Shown: positions 12,236-25,060, counted from the stretch's first letter. The stretch is DNA of 64,000 nt from Suillus spraguei (GCA_016800925.1 JABCPU010000348.1:1-64000), one strand, 5' to 3'. Made by a program: numbers and translations. The notes: generated by a model not told the origin, from the letters alone.

Positions 12236-13407
12236 TTACTTCCCAATTCCATCCCGTAAATCATTCTCGCAATGCTTGGTAGCAACAGACTTCGCCGCAC
12301 CATTGAAGAATGCTCTGATGTCCCGCTGCTTTGGGTCGTAGGCAATCTTGCCGGTCCCGCCAGCGTTGAGTTTCTGGATACCAGTAGTACCAACCATGTA
12401 TACACTTAAAGACGGGTGGACGTACAAGCTTAACAAGATGATCCGCACGACCAAAGTCCATCACTCTTACAATCAGAGGCCGGACGTTAGTGAGGTTCAT
12501 TGCTGTGCCATCTGCAACGTCCTGCATGTCTCCATCAGCATCCACACAAAAAGAACCATATCATCAACTAGCCTGCATTTTGATAACCACCCTCGCCCAC
12601 GCTGTGTTCTGCATCCCAGCGTACTCACGCATAGGGACAGCATTTCTGAATCCCTTTCAACAATGCGCGAATGAGCGCTCCAATACAGATACCATGGCTT
12701 ACGAGCGCGATATGCTCCGCACGCCCACCGCCCAGCACTACGCACGTGTGGCATGATCACCTCATCCACGGCCCGCGTCGCACGCGCTGCTAAATCTTCA
12801 TCCGACTCACCATCCGTGAAACATTCACCTGGACGCGGTGTGGGGTATTTGCCCTCGCTCATGTACTCTGAGAGTGACTTGGAAGACCTGTTATCCGGAG
12901 AACACCACGGTTTCCCCTCTGCAACGCCAAAATTTTGCTCCTTTACGGACTCGATCGTGAAGTCGTGTGGTGGCTGTGGGACTGGTTGAGCGGCAAGAAT
13001 GAGCGCTGCAGTGGTGGCAGCGCGCTTGAGTGGGGAGGCGTAGATCTTGGTGAATGGGGTTTGGGAAAAGTATGAGCCGAGAGCTTCGGCTTGCTATGAG
13101 AGGTGGACATTAATTGGGAGTGCTGGTAGGAGATTGAAGAGGGCTTACCGCTTTTCCTGCATATTGGAATCCATATCAGGGCAGCTGACTGGGAAAAGGA
13201 CTTGACAAACCGCGCTGGCTTAGTGGAGCATCAGTCCACCCTGCCCACACATGTCTCTGTGATATATAAGCACGATGCGGCACATGGAGACTCAAAGAAA
13301 ACTGACCACATTATCGGTCGACTGTCCATGTCTGATCTGATTCCCGCTCGCACATGAATTTATTTGCAATGACACAACGGACAACTCACAAACGTGACGG
13401 TCAACAT
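12236..13407 (-). CDS. Histidine phosphatase / phosphoglycerate-mutase-like protein
   Basis: Branch-1 histidine phosphatase. The first exon is tiny (13407-13390, MLTVTF) and is followed by a GTGAGT donor. The second exon starts with IRHGQSTDNV, the phosphate-accepting RHG loop (about 13340-13310), and the third with HVWAGWTDAPLSQRGL (about 13250-13200). Further on are QTPFTKIYASPLKRAATTAA (about 13065-13000), HDFTIESVKEQNFGVAEGKP (about 12965-12905) and ESDEDLAARATRAVDEVI (about 12815-12760). The C-terminus has KIAYDPKQRDIRAFFNG (about 12340-12290), typical of fungal members. Function in the family ranges from sugar-phosphate to general phosphatase, and the substrate is not inferable. The middle (about 12740-12400) has splice sites I did not resolve fully. 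Confidence 0.8.
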
Positions 13408-13661
13408 TCTAGGTCTAATGTTCCTCTAAAAAGATCGAGCCTACAGAATATCAGAACAGTTTTACAACTCCGGCAGGTGGTTGAGCCGCATATTCCTGTA
13501 CATACCCTAGCCAGAAGAGGGTGTACGCCGGTCTGGGTGACAAAATCTCATTGAATTTGTTGCCAGCTCGACAACCTTATTCGGACCATCGAGGTTTGTC
13601 AGCGTTGATCTCGGCTTCGTTATTGGAGCGCTTATTACAGATTGTAAAGCAGCACAAAGCC

Positions 13662-14586
13662 CTAGTACATAAAACGCAGCTCACGCGACATCTCGACATC
13701 AACAATCGAGGGTAGCACAGGCAACCCAGTGTCATCTACACCCGCCGTCAAGGATGAGCTCAGTTCGGTTTGACAACCCAGCTCCCCCCATCGCTCAAAG
13801 TCAGAGTCCAAATAACTATCGGGCTGATTATAACTTCTGGTCGAGTCCTGATCAAGTTCCTCGCGACGCTTCTTGACAGTTTTCCACTCATCAAACCATG
13901 TTCTACGTCCTCCCCATTCGATAGGCTTGCCTTCCCCATCACCACGATAACAATCCGACCCAAATGCAGTGATCTTGACAAAGGGATGCGCGTAAGCAAC
14001 CAATCTGTCCGTGTACGACAACGTGTCTGCAAAGGTGTCGTTATCAAATTTCTGGAGGAGCATATCGATGTCGGCTTTGCTGATTGTCCAGGGAGAAGAA
14101 ACCGGTTGGACCTAAACAGATCAAATTAACTTTTCTAGTTTGAATAAGAGAAGGCATGTAAAGTTCCTCGCCCGGGTAAAACACGAATTCCATCGGCCAA
14201 GGAAATATGTAGCAGTAGGAGTCAGAGAGTGGCCAAGCAGGACTCGTTGTCAAACTGCCCTGAGTAGGCGAGGGGGATATGGGAACAACATTCATGTCGG
14301 CGGGAGAGAGAGCTCCCTGTCCAATGCAGACGACTTTAATACTCTGGAGCAAGGTTCGTCCGTCTATTCCAACCCAGAGAACAACCGCAGGGCAGACCGC
14401 TGTATCCCATTTTTCAGGGGAGAGACTGGGATCCCGCCAGAACAATGGATCACCCGCTCGAGCGCTGTAGCCCTCAAGCGTTGTGCGAAGGTCGATTTGA
14501 CAGCAAAAATCTGTCCAGGACGGAGGGGAATGGTTTCCACGGACACAAGGGGACGTGGCTCCGACAGAAAATCTATAGAGGAGCAT
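13662..14586 (-). CDS. Hypothetical protein, two or more exons
   Basis: Exon 1 begins at or before 14586 and reads to PWPMEF near 14190. A possible donor GTGTTT and an acceptor at CTGTTTAG near 14113 join it to VQPVSSPWTISKADIDMLLQ, which then runs to the stop at 13662 with an acidic C-terminal part (RREELDQD, YLDSDFERWGEL). I recognise no domain and no signal peptide. It lies just downstream of the broken kinase on the same strand, and part of it could once have been that gene's 3' end. Confidence 0.4.
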
Positions 14587-15620
14587 TCAGTCAAAAAAAA
14601 GACGTCCAGTGAAAATCAGCAGACTTGACGAAGCCTCAGCTGGAACATTCCACTTGATCGCAGCAGAGTCCAGTAAGCCAGCTAGTGTACGAGTTTCTTG
14701 TATTTGCAAGCGCAGTAGGTCGTAGTCTGGTAGTTGATCAAACTTGAAGCTGCGTGCATGGTCAATCATTTGGCCAAGACAAGGTAGTCCATTGGGGGCC
14801 AGGTCAGTGCCGCTATATCGCTCCTTTTTGATCCGAACCTGAATTTCCCGATTCTTGCCTGTTCAATGCCAAGTGTTGTACGTCCACGGAAGGTCCCGCC
14901 GAGCAAGACTGAGGAGCACATAGCCAAGAGATTCTATATCGTCACGTGGAGCTGGTCCTACAGTTCTGTCAGGTAGGAGGGAAGCCTATAATACTGAGGC
15001 CGACTTGCGAATTTTGTGGTGCAAGTTCAAGCTGACATAATCCAGCGTACGAAATGCATGCGATATCAGGGGATGATGTTCCCGGGTTTCAGGTCGCAGT
15101 GGACAAGTTTGTTCTTGTGTATGTGTTCGAGAGCTGAGATCTAGCGCAAGGTGACCATGAGCCTGCTAATGGATCAGAGATCGCTCATGCTACATACCAT
15201 TTAATCAGCAACCATTAAGGTGTTTACTGCAGGTAAAGGATGGCGTGCCCACACTTCAGCGAGGTTGGTCCCGAGGAGCTGTATAGCGAGATACTCGAAA
15301 TGCTCCAATCGTCCGTAAGCGAGGGCTCTTGGGATAGAAGGGTGCCCCTGCAGACGCTGCAGCACCCGTCGCTCGTGGTTTAAGAGGGTAGATTTAAGTG
15401 CACAAGATGCTCTCGACTTCTTGATAGCCATGGTCTGGCCGGTAGCTACTCGAGTGGCTTTGTATACCCGTCCCTGAGCAGATGTCAGGCATAGAATAAG
15501 GGAGGAAAGAATGGACGTACAAAGCCTCCTTTACCAAGCAGATCATCAGCTCGGAGATTCCATAACTCTAAAACGATATCTGCATTTGATTTTATTTCCA
15601 TCTGAATTCTGTGACAAAAT
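14587..15620 (-). pseudogene. CK1-like protein kinase, decayed
   Basis: A casein-kinase-1-like fold is readable in pieces: ELWNLRADDLLGKGGF, then an intron starting GTACGT, then GRVYKATRVATGQTMAIKK (glycine loop and VAIK-type lysine, about 15480-15410), HERRVLQRLQGHPSIPRALA, LAIQLLGTNLAEV, and ISALEHIHKNKLVHCDLKPG (about 15150-15080). Later pieces are RDDIESLGYVLLSLARRDL (about 14940-14880) and QMIDHARSFKFDQLPDYDLL (about 14770-14710). The catalytic-loop HRD is HCD, a TGA follows four codons after KPGN, no DFG or IDFG-like motif lies between the two halves, and another stop interrupts the C-lobe near 14860. I read it as a pseudogene. A functional pseudokinase with unusual splicing is less likely. 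Confidence 0.65.
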
Positions 15621-15984
15621 AAGATAAGGCGCGCAATGTTTACCTTGCGGACGCCGAAGTATGGTGGATGTTTGGTGACAGTTCGATTTCTCGCGTTTCC
15701 AGCGAGAGTCAGTGATACAATCTTGGGCTTAGGAGGTAGCCTGCTTACTAATTTGATCGTTGTAATTATACTCGATGCCGGTCGCAGGAATTTGGCCAAC
15801 GCTCATGCACCGTTGATGACATTAGCGGCTAGCCCCACTCAATTCCATTTTATTTTTTACAAGTAATATGAGAAATCAAGTGCGCAATACATTGAATGAT
15901 GGCAGTTCGAAGTCTCAACGCCAACCAATGTCCACCAGGCACAAGTACTATTATTAGTTGTAATAAATTCCCTCCTGAGAATCG

Positions 15985-17086
15985 ATGTCATTTGTCATGT
16001 TCGATTCTCTACAGTATCTCAACACTGCGCTTACTCTTGGGGCTTTGCCTCTTGGCCTCCTTCTTTTTCGGTACTTACAACCTGCACCACGGCGCACTCA
16101 GATCCCATCAACGCAAGAGAGAGTCCTCATATTAGGTTCGACGAGCGGAGTAGGTCGTACCCTTGCTCATCAATATGCGAAGAGAGGTGCACGATTATGC
16201 TTGGTAGGACGGAGGGAGCCAATGCTTCAAGAAGCTGCTGAGGAATGCAGAAAGTTATACAAAGGCAGCCATGTATTGTGTGTGCGTGGAGATTGCGCAA
16301 GCGTGGAAGACATGGCAAAGGTCCGTGACGCGGTCATCAAAGGTGTGTATCATAGTTCCTTTTGTTTAGCACTGTTACTGAGGTGATGTATCAGAGTGGG
16401 ATGGCATCGACACGGTCATAATCACGGCTGGTGTTTCTGCCCTTCAACCATTGATGACTGTTGCTGGAGTCACTGCTTCCAAAGACGGGACTCTCTCTCC
16501 CCCACATGCTACTGCTGAAGCCACTAACTACGCGGTTGGTGTCGCTAAAGCAGCCATCGATGGCAATTTCTTCGGTCCGTACGTTGCTGCGATCACATTT
16601 GTGAGGCTACTTCTCCGTGCAGCGCGTTGATCACTCATGAATACTTCAACTTACTAGATACCTCTTCTCACGTCCTGTTCCACATCACCATCTATCCTTC
16701 TCCTTTCAAGCTTGGCAGCAGTCATTCCTGCGCCAACACGCGCTCTATACGCTTCTACTAAATCAGCTTCCCTAATACTTTTTCAGGCGCTCGCAATTGA
16801 GCACCCCCGTATAACATTCGTGTCCTTCCTTCCCTCAACGATCGAGGGTGACTTCCGCGTGTCCGCGGTCGACACACCGCCCAACTCTTTCCCCGTTATA
16901 CACGAGGCTGACCCCAACAAACATGGCTTGCGACGTGAGGTGGTGGCTTCACGCTGTATCCAGGCCATTGATCGTAAAGAGAAGACAGTCTTCATGCCCG
17001 GGTACATGCGAATCGCACACTTTTTGTATTGGATCTGGCCAGCATCTGTGGAGGGGATGGCAAGGATGAAGTATAATTTTAGGTAG
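15985..17086 (+). CDS. Membrane-anchored short-chain dehydrogenase/reductase
   Basis: An NAD(P)-dependent oxidoreductase with a Rossmann fold. The N-terminus has a hydrophobic anchor (ALTLGALPLGLLLFRYL), then the cofactor loop ILGSTSGVGRTLAHQYAKRG, the strand-4 region VIITAGVSAL, and the active site: the serine in LLLSSLAAVIP followed by YASTK (YxxxK). Two introns join cleanly: 16343-16394 and 16601-16657. The stop is at 17084. The membrane anchor, overall length (about 330 residues) and C-terminal hydrophobic patch (FLYWIWPASVEGM) resemble ER-bound SDRs such as 11-beta-hydroxysteroid dehydrogenase-like or 3-ketosphinganine reductase-like proteins. I cannot assign the substrate. Confidence 0.85.
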
Positions 17087-17616
17087 GCGTAAATCAACGA
17101 CATTTGCAGCACGCCTGATTCCTGTCATCTAGAGCCGACTAGGGAGAATCCCTTCTCGGATGGACACTTTAGAAGCCATACCCAGAACCGATTTACCCAA
17201 CGGACAGATCATGTGTGAAAGTCAATCGATTCTTGTTCTTGCCGTAGGCTAGTCACTGGCCCCGACTACTAGACCAATTTAACGATATTTCCGACCTATG
17301 CCACGCATTTGTTACGTGGCTCAGCGTGGCTTAAATGACGTCGTGCTTGATATCTCCGTTCTTCGGTCCATGATGCATCTGCCATGCCTCTGTAAGATGG
17401 AAGCCCTGACATCAAACTATTAAAATGGTCCAACAGGGAGTTAGATAGCATTATACCAGCCGGTATTGGTATATTTACTGTCACAGAATTAGTTATTTTT
17501 CCTTATACAGTAGTGGTGTCTGTACCTATATCGTGTAGTTCTTGTTCTTCCATATCATAACTAACTCATTCTTTTCAATTGTGCTCCGAGTGTTCAACTC
17601 TTAACTCAGGTCATCA
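17087..17616. other. Intergenic
   Basis: Lies between the SDR and ChaC genes on the same strand. It should hold the SDR terminator and ChaC promoter. No ORF or repeat is supported. Confidence 0.5.
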
Positions 17617-18940
17617 ATGGGGTCCATCAACCCTCCATTCGTGGTCTTTGGGTACGGCTCACTGATATTCAAGGTGAGGACAGACAGCCGTGAAAGGTAG
17701 GCTAACGACTCACTAACCAATGATCACTGGCTATATCAAGCCCCCACCTCATGTCCAATCTCAAAGTAAGCGATCGATCCATTTGGCTTAACAAACATGT
17801 CGTGAATATGGCTTTCCGCAGCCTCTGGATTCTCAAAGGCTACGTAAGGCGCTTCGCTCAGGAATCGCATGATCATCGTGGTACACCCGAGGTACGGTCT
17901 TGGCACTCATCGATCACCGCCGTACATGTCTGCGGAACTCTAAAACGTAGTATTGATCGTGAACTCGCAGAATCCGGGGCGTGTGGTGACTCTTATCCAC
18001 AAGGAGGATTGGGATCGCTTCTCCCGGTCTGTGAGTTTATGTCTTCTCATCTTTTAGGATATCTGCAAACATGCACTGCGTAGGATGCATTTCCGGATGA
18101 AGATATCGTTTGGGGCAAGATTTTTCTGTCCGATGGGGGTTATTTTCTTGCTGAACATTCCATTTCTACAGGCATAGCGTACACGATTGACCCGGAATAC
18201 GAGGCAGAAGTTAGGGATTACTTGGGTGAGTCCGATATCACCTGCGATATTCACATTCCATATATTGACATTTGAGTGCCTGGAAAGATTATAGAGAAAA
18301 GGTATGTCGCTCAACAGAACTAGGTATCCGATCATTCGAGGTAATATAATGGATCAGGACGGATACACAATGGAGACGCTGGACGTTTACACCATAGAGG
18401 ATGGGATAGAAAGAATTGCAATTCAGGATGTATGTAACACTCTTCACTTACCTATCATTGGCACTGATTCCTCAACTCTCAGGCTTTTGTACGCGTTGTA
18501 TTTCTAACTTGACTGAGTTGTGGGGATCTCATGAGGAACAAGTGTTATGTCGGTCGGCCAGATAACCCGTCATTCAGTGAGCACCCCACTCTCGTCTTTT
18601 GAATTCACTGACAGTCTATTGACGGTGCGATTAGTTGGTTCAGAACCATTAGAGGAATTGGCACAACGGATATGGGCCTCTGTGGGTCCCTCTGGACAGA
18701 ACAAGGCTCGTCCAGCTTCCTTCAGCTCAGAGCAAATTTAAGACTAGCTCCCTCAGGAATATCTGTATCGCTTGGCGGAATCAGTTCGTCAGCTTGCGCC
18801 AGCATCGTATGACTCACACTTGTTTGCTCTTGAGGTAAGTCTGCGGACGAATGATTACCCGAATAGGCGACCCATTGCTGATGTTGTCTTTGAAGGAACG
18901 ACTACGAGAGCTTGACAGAATGGCAAGTGATGATTGCTAG
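17617..18940 (+). CDS. ChaC-type glutathione-specific gamma-glutamylcyclotransferase
   Basis: Cleaves cytosolic glutathione to 5-oxoproline and Cys-Gly. The start at 17617 gives MGSINPPFVVFGYGSLIFK, which contains the family's YGSL substrate-binding loop, and is followed by an intron at 17674-17740. Downstream exons encode GYVRRFAQESHDHRGTPE (about 17840-17893), IAYTIDPEYEAEVRDYL and the YREK segment (about 18175-18300) carrying the expected catalytic Glu, GYTMETLDVYTIEDG (about 18362), and CYVGRPDNPSF (about 18543-18578). The C-terminus is YLYRLAESVRQLAP then ERLRELDRMASDDC, with the stop at 18938. All family blocks are present in order. Some middle splice sites are inferred. Confidence 0.87.
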
Positions 18941-19796
18941 TCAGCCATTTTGTCGTTAGACATTATCGACATGAACGAGATGTAATTCATCCACATACCT
19001 CAGATATATCACTGGAATACAATACTCATATACTACTGCAACATCCTCGTGATGAATCCGTTTTCACACATAGCCGCGGAGATGGCGCCCTCGGGAATCA
19101 TTATGACTTTCTGAGAATAAGTTCTCCGGATATCACGTCTTCAGGCATATCGGCTTTGGGTCAACGGCAATAATTAAATATCATAGGGTTTGATCTGTAG
19201 TTGTTCGTAATGGATATTTTGTTGCGTTATCAGATAGAAGCTGGAGATATGCGCCATTTGAAATGGCTTATTGCCGCAGAGCAGCTTCCGGCGTGCTGAG
19301 AGTGGTATTTCGGCGGAATCTAGTGATGCTTGGCGTCCACACGTTTCCCGAATACCCCGCAGCCTGCATACGTTAGATGAATAAAGTACAACTTCAACAG
19401 GCTAGTAGCGTACCACGAATGAAAGTATCCCCATTTGCAGTAGATTTCTGGTAGGAGGAATGAGGAGATAATTTTTTAAAGTAATATATTTTCTTCGAAC
19501 CGAATACTAATTGCCAACTTGAAAGCAGAGAGCACACCATCCGGGATAGACATAACTGCCACATGCGAACGTGCATGAAGACCGGTACCCAACCGATTGG
19601 ATATAAGATCTAGATTAATCTCGACAAGTCAAGATGCTAGAAACACAAATATCTGTCCAACAATTCTACGACAAAATGTGAACACGGTTGTTGAACTTGG
19701 CATCTTCATATCTTCGGAGACTGGCTGACTATTGCACCGTAACGAGGAGTCAGATGATTGATATCGGAATGTGGAGTGGATGGCGTGATAGGTGTC
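18941..19796. other. Intergenic between convergent genes
   Basis: 3' ends of the ChaC gene (plus) and the DUF21 gene (minus) face each other here. Short ORFs (for example 19394-19576 minus) have no recognisable features. Nothing else is supported. Confidence 0.5.
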
Positions 19797-21819
19797 TCAC
19801 GCAACAGTGGTGTCCGCTCGAAGGACGGCACCCGCGTTAAGCTTCGTTCCCGCTCCACAATTCTTTAAAGATGATACATCAGCAATAGGTGTGGTAGAGT
19901 GGCAGTGAAGTACGAACCCCCGCATCACAGTGGCTGTAGTCATTCGCTTGGCACGTCTTTTACTCTGATTATCTTCGTACCGATCTGTCTCATCCACAAT
20001 TTCTTCTGAAATGATCTCCTGCAAAACATCGTTATCTTTGGATATATACTGGAGTCCAAGTCAGACATACCTCGATAATGTCTGGAACATGGAAATCAAT
20101 AAGGAAATAAGGCTGTCTGGGAAAACACACCTTCAAGCGTGATTACACCAATTCCACCGCCTGCAATCCCAGGTGTCCGACTAACCAGTAGTAAGTGGGC
20201 ACGTCCCGTTTGACTGTAATACATTCATTAGAGGCGCGGAAGTTCCAGTGAAGATTCTCACAAGTAATCTAGCGCCTGAAAACAATTTATACTGGGATGC
20301 GCTTCTGGAAGAATCGAGAGCTTGAAATCAGAAACCGGGAGAGCTCGCGCCGGGTCATAGATCAACAGCTGTGAAAAAACCTTCAGTATCTATGCAGACT
20401 GACATGTAACATCGAAGGTTGCCTTTTTAATGAGTAGAAGCCCCTGGAATGCTAGTGGATTCCCGGGTGCATGAATAGGAAAGCGTGAGTAGCCGCTTGC
20501 GAGACTGGGCCAGTAGTTAGTCGAACTAACAGCAGAAAATTACTTATGATGTTTACATTGCGTCTACAGTCGTGTGATCAAGAACGGTGTCTGAGCTTAG
20601 TGTTACAACGTCCTACAGTTCCGAGACACATAAGCGACGTGGTTCCATATCGCCAATGCAACACTTACTTTGATGGGTGTCATGATTGTCTCCACGTTCT
20701 TCGTATTGAGCTCCAGCACACCATTCAATATGCTGATCTCGTCATCCCTCAAAGGTTCTTCTCCCGTACGATGGAACTGCAGAAAAGATTTAAGTTCAGC
20801 CTTCTTGTACGTATGACCCTCATTCTGGCCCAGAACGTAATCGAGAAGCTTTGCGATGGGGTATGCGACAGGAGCTATTTTCCGCCTGGAGTTATTATGA
20901 CCTCAACGTAATGTTTATCAACACCACCTACCAAACAAATACATAAGGCAGAGCACGAAAGGCGCACAACGCGCGCCAACCGCGAGGCCATATCTGACAC
21001 TGACAGCCTGCGGGATAATTCTGCAGAAAATGCGATAAGATTAACTGGATACTTTGTGTCATCGATCACATACTCTCTGCGAAAAGAACATTGGCGCCTG
21101 CTCAGTAAGTCCAATCCGAGGGAGGCGAGAACGTACCCAAAAATAACTGTGGTTAGCACATCAGCAAAACGATAAACTCATGAACACGTAAGATCTTACC
21201 TATCGCTACGGTAGAAATTACAACGGCCGCAAAACCCCCACCAATCTATGTGGCGCGGTATTTGTTAACTGCGGTAAAACATTCGATCATGCTACTTACG
21301 GCACCATCGAGAAAGATAGGCAGACTTTCGTTGATAATCTGCGGATGGGCCTTAGGCTATTGTAGACACAGACACTTGAGATAACCACTCACGACGTTGC
21401 CAAGAAGAAGTACCTGTAATGAATGATAAGTTGTTGTGCGTGCGTGCGCGTATCAACATACCACTAATACCCAATGGCGTCCTCTCTGCATCAGTCTTAG
21501 TACTGGTCGAGTGGTCAGACCCATTTTATTAACTCCGAAATGAGAGGAGGGCTTTTTGGCAACCCACCTTTCTGCGCATTGCGCTTCTCTGTCAAATCCT
21601 CTGACGACGTAGCCAGGACACGCAGGTGCAATTCATCAAGCCCCATCAGCCCGAGAGTTAATCTATGACGAAAGATCGAATATAACAAATAAGCATCTAG
21701 ACAGGATAACCTTACCCTGCAAATACACCTCCCGCAAGTACAAGGACCGCACTGATAGTAATTTTCCACCAGAAGGTAGGTGAATCCACTGGCTCTCCCG
21801 TTACCTCAGGAGGCTCCAT
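19797..21819 (-). CDS. CNNM/Mam3-type DUF21 (CorC/HlyC-like) membrane protein
   Basis: A membrane protein of the CNNM / yeast Mam3 family, linked to divalent-metal homeostasis at the vacuole or plasma membrane. The start at 21819 gives MEPPEVTGEPVDSPTFWWK followed by a first membrane helix (ISAVLVLAGGVFAG). Across introns come LTLGLMGLDELHLRVLATS (DUF21 signature), NESLPIFLDGA (about 21330), EIIPQAVSVRYGLAVGARCA (about 21040-20980), and APVAYPIAKLLDYVLGQNEG (about 20885). Next are the cytosolic helix and CBS-pair entry with DDEISILNGVLELNTKN and ETIMTPIK (about 20740-20660). The CBS end is VSRTPGIAGGGIGVITLE (about 20185-20130) and the tail EIISEEIVDETDRYEDN ends at 19797. At least eight short introns. 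It looks intact. It is divergent from Trm2 at 22246. Confidence 0.88.
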
Positions 21820-22245
21820 GAGCAACGAGTGGACGAGAGTAATGATCATGAAGTCAAAGGAAAAAGAAGGAAAGAGCTAGGTGAGCTATCCGTGTTTCCC
21901 AGGGAATTTGAAACGTAAATAAAGCGGATGAAGACACCTCGCCAAGACCAATGACACGAGTTGTCGACTCAGTAGCGACAGCCGCCCCTAGCCTAGTCAC
22001 GTGATTTCCTACGTAATTGGCGGTCATTACGTTGTGGCGCACCGGGGAATAAACATTGTACAATTTTAGCCTTTTGTAACGAGCGCTCAAGGTATGAGTG
22101 TTGTCGCCGTTGTGAACACCATCCACACCATTTCAAGGCTTATAGCTCGTTCGCATCGCGTGCGTCCATCGGCCCTCGTGCTTCTGGCCTACTTTGTAAC
22201 ACTCGAACTAGTTTTTTTTGCCAGTGCAAGAAACTATCAGCTGCA
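21820..22245. promoter_or_regulatory. Shared divergent promoter region (DUF21 gene / Trm2)
   Basis: 426 bp separates two divergent start codons, so both promoters lie here. A short ORF from 22094 overlaps the Trm2 start region and would be an upstream ORF if transcribed. I identified no specific factor-binding site. Confidence 0.5.
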
Positions 22246-24222
22246 ATGTCTACTCGTGAGAGATCACCCACAATCGATCCCGAGGTCCTTGTACCACTGG
22301 AGAAGAAGATACGATTGGAGGAGCACGCCATAGATGAATCCGATATAGCAAAAGAAGATGCGAATGATACCCTTGTGGTACCTGGACCTTCTAAGAAAGC
22401 ATCAAAATCAGCGAAGAGGAAACAGAAGCGTGTCTTACCTGAGCCTTACTCCTCAGAAGATGTCCTATGGCGCGATATAATTGCACTGCTAGGAGAGGAT
22501 ACAGTTGGACAAGCTCTACAACATGGTACTGAGTGGGATTCGCCATTTGATTTCCGTGAAGAGGTGGAGGTGGAGGTATCTACATTATCTTCCAATGGTG
22601 CGCATCAGGATGTTCCCTGTTTATCTATTGATTTGACTAACTTTCACGTACATCAGGTGATGCGCTGGCACATTCCCCTGCATCTTCTGCTCCTTGGGTG
22701 ATCGTTACACCATTTGCACTACCAGGGGAAAGGATTCGAGTTCGAGTTTATCGCAGTTCGCGTCTACATTCGTTCGCCGACCTTCTTAAAGTCGTTTCAC
22801 CGAACCTCGACCTGCGCGACGACAGCCGTGCGAAGTGCCGCTACTTTGGACAATGTTCTGGTTGCCAGTATCAGGTCAGTTGGGTATCTTTCAGCTTTCG
22901 CATGAATATCAGCTTTGGTCAAAGTGATAATAGACGTGTCATAATCCAAATAGTCATTTAGTTTTCATTCCGCTGCTGACCATCACATGTTAGATGCTTT
23001 CTTACGATACTCAACTGGGAATCAAGCGCGATGTGGTCATCAAAGCTTATGAAAACTTCTCAAGTACACCTTTCATTCAATCATTTCAGATACCCCACTT
23101 ACGTAAATAGACCTTCCCAAGGAAACCATCCCAGACGTACTTCCAACCATAGCCTCACCACTTCAATACGGCTACCGCACAAAAATAACACCGCATTTTG
23201 AGGCTCCACCAAAAAAAGCACGCAAGGAGGCTGAATCTAGTTCAGCCAATTCAACAGATAAGCCTGGTTGGTTAAAAATTGGATTTAATGAAATCGGAAA
23301 GCGGACAGTGCTGGACATCGAGGTGACAATAATCAATTTTGAATGGTTTGATTTGTACTCAGCAGCTTCAGGAGTGTCCTATTGCAACCCCCGTGTTGAA
23401 TGCCGCACTGGGACCTATACGGGAAGATATAATCAAGTAGGTGAGCTGTATTGGAAACTCGACTATATCTGAATTTCCATTAGGAATATCTGGGGCTATA
23501 AGAAAGGCGTTTCATTGCTTTTACGCGATTCCATTGAGCACCTGCCCTCCGATATATCGTCCATCCCCGGTCCGGAGGACGAGAAGCACGTCTGCATTAC
23601 GAACCACAAGGCAACTGTCCGTGAACGCGTGAATTCTACGTATTTCGAGTTTCCGGGACATTCATTCTTCCAAAACAACAATTCCGTGCTTGTTCCGCTT
23701 ACCTCATATGTAAAAGATGCTATCTTCCCTTCCTCAAAATCGTCCGGGCCCACGCATCTTGTGGATGCGTACTGCGGTTCAGGTCTATTCTCATTGATGC
23801 TTGCGCCACATTTCGACACGGTTGCAGGCATTGAGCTCTCCGCCGAGTCAATCAAGTCTGCTACTGCAAATGCTATTATAAACCGCCTCCCACAAGGGAA
23901 ATGCTCTTTTCTGGCGGGTGACGCTGCGAACATATTCTCGACAGTTTCGCACTTTCCCCCAGACAAAACAGCGTTGATCATAGATCCTCCACGCAAGGGT
24001 TCTGATGAGCCATTCATAGAACAATTGGTTCGCTTTGCATGTAGCACTGTGGTATATGTGAGTTGCAATGTGCATACACAAGCGCGTGATGTTGGGATGA
24101 TTATAGAGCGGATGGAGCGGGAAGGGGGTGGGAGGAAATATGTGTTGGAGAGTTTGAGGGGCTTTGATCTATTCCCACAGACTGCACATGTGGAGAGCGT
24201 AGCGGTGCTGAGATTGGTTTAG
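22246..24222 (+). CDS. TRM2: tRNA (uracil-5-)-methyltransferase, Trm2 family
   Basis: SAM-dependent enzyme that makes 5-methyluridine at position 54 of tRNA. The start at 22246 gives MSTRERSPT, a basic linker (SKSAKRKQKR) and an N-terminal domain. After an intron come TPFALPGERIRVRVYRS (TRAM-like) and CRYFGQCSGCQYQ, the family's cysteine cluster. Downstream exons include TIASPLQYGYRTKITPHFEA (about 23150-23210) and ECPIATPVLNAALGPIRE. The long final exon (from about 23480) carries FFQNNNSVLVPLTSYV, VDAYCGSGLFSLMLA (SAM motif I), LIIDPPRKGSDEPF and YVSCNVHTQARD, with the catalytic Cys in SCN, then FPQTAHVESVAVLRLV with the stop at 24220. All motifs of the RlmD/TrmA/Trm2 superfamily are present and intact. 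Confidence 0.93.
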
Positions 24223-25060
24223 CCTTCATCGACATCTGCGTCAGTACGTACATACTTCCATCACGTTGGCATCTGATTCAACGGTCCGCACTATGTCGTC
24301 AGTCTTTATAATCACGTGGCTTGATCAAGTGTTACTAAACTAGTTACTAGGCGATGATATCAAGTGTGATAATAGACCTTATCAGACTCGTGACCAGACT
24401 CACTTTGGCGTTCACAGAAGGCTTCGAAAATTTGCTTCGTTTGGCGTATCTTTGTCATGCCAGCCAATTGAACTTCTGACCTCGATTACACAGGACCCCG
24501 GCTGCTTTTTATAATTCACATCTCCAGATTTTGGACAATTTGTTTCCGGAGTGTGGAATTTCTCTTTCGAGTGTGAACGCCTGCCTTAAATGTGGGGGAT
24601 TTGCGCATGCATTAAAGAGGTAATTTCTAAAAGTTGCGCAATATTTCTGACATACTCACTGACACCCCTCCCCCCCCCGCGTTCTCAACGAATGTGGACT
24701 GTGAACGAAATGAAAACTTGATGATTGTGGACCTCTTCGATCACAATCAGCGAGATGATGTTTGACACCTTTATCGTGCTTTTTATGCAAGCAGACCACA
24801 GCAGGCCACTTACCTTAAGGCCACAAAGCATTGTATGATAATACAAGATCGGAATATGACACCAATATCACTCGTTACAATGCCAGTACTATCGTAGGAA
24901 ATTCTCTCCACGTCATCAAGAGCGTCAGCACTCATAGTAGCCTTCTAGACGTGGCGCAAGCCGATAAGTCGCGTATTTGCATAGAGAACCAACTATAGGA
25001 GAAGGAGCGTTATCATCATGGTAAATGCCGTACACCATTAACTCAAGTGCTGGTACTAGC
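24223..25060. other. Intergenic, poly-C tract
   Basis: No gene supported. Contains a run of about nine C residues near 24667-24680 and otherwise unremarkable sequence. It ends where the BCAT duplication unit begins. Confidence 0.5.

Noticed and set aside
13770..14628. Plus-strand ORFs of 119 and 162 codons
   Set aside because: They are shadows of the minus-strand hypothetical gene and lack any family feature.
24667..24680. Poly-C run
   Set aside because: A single short homopolymer with no structure around it.
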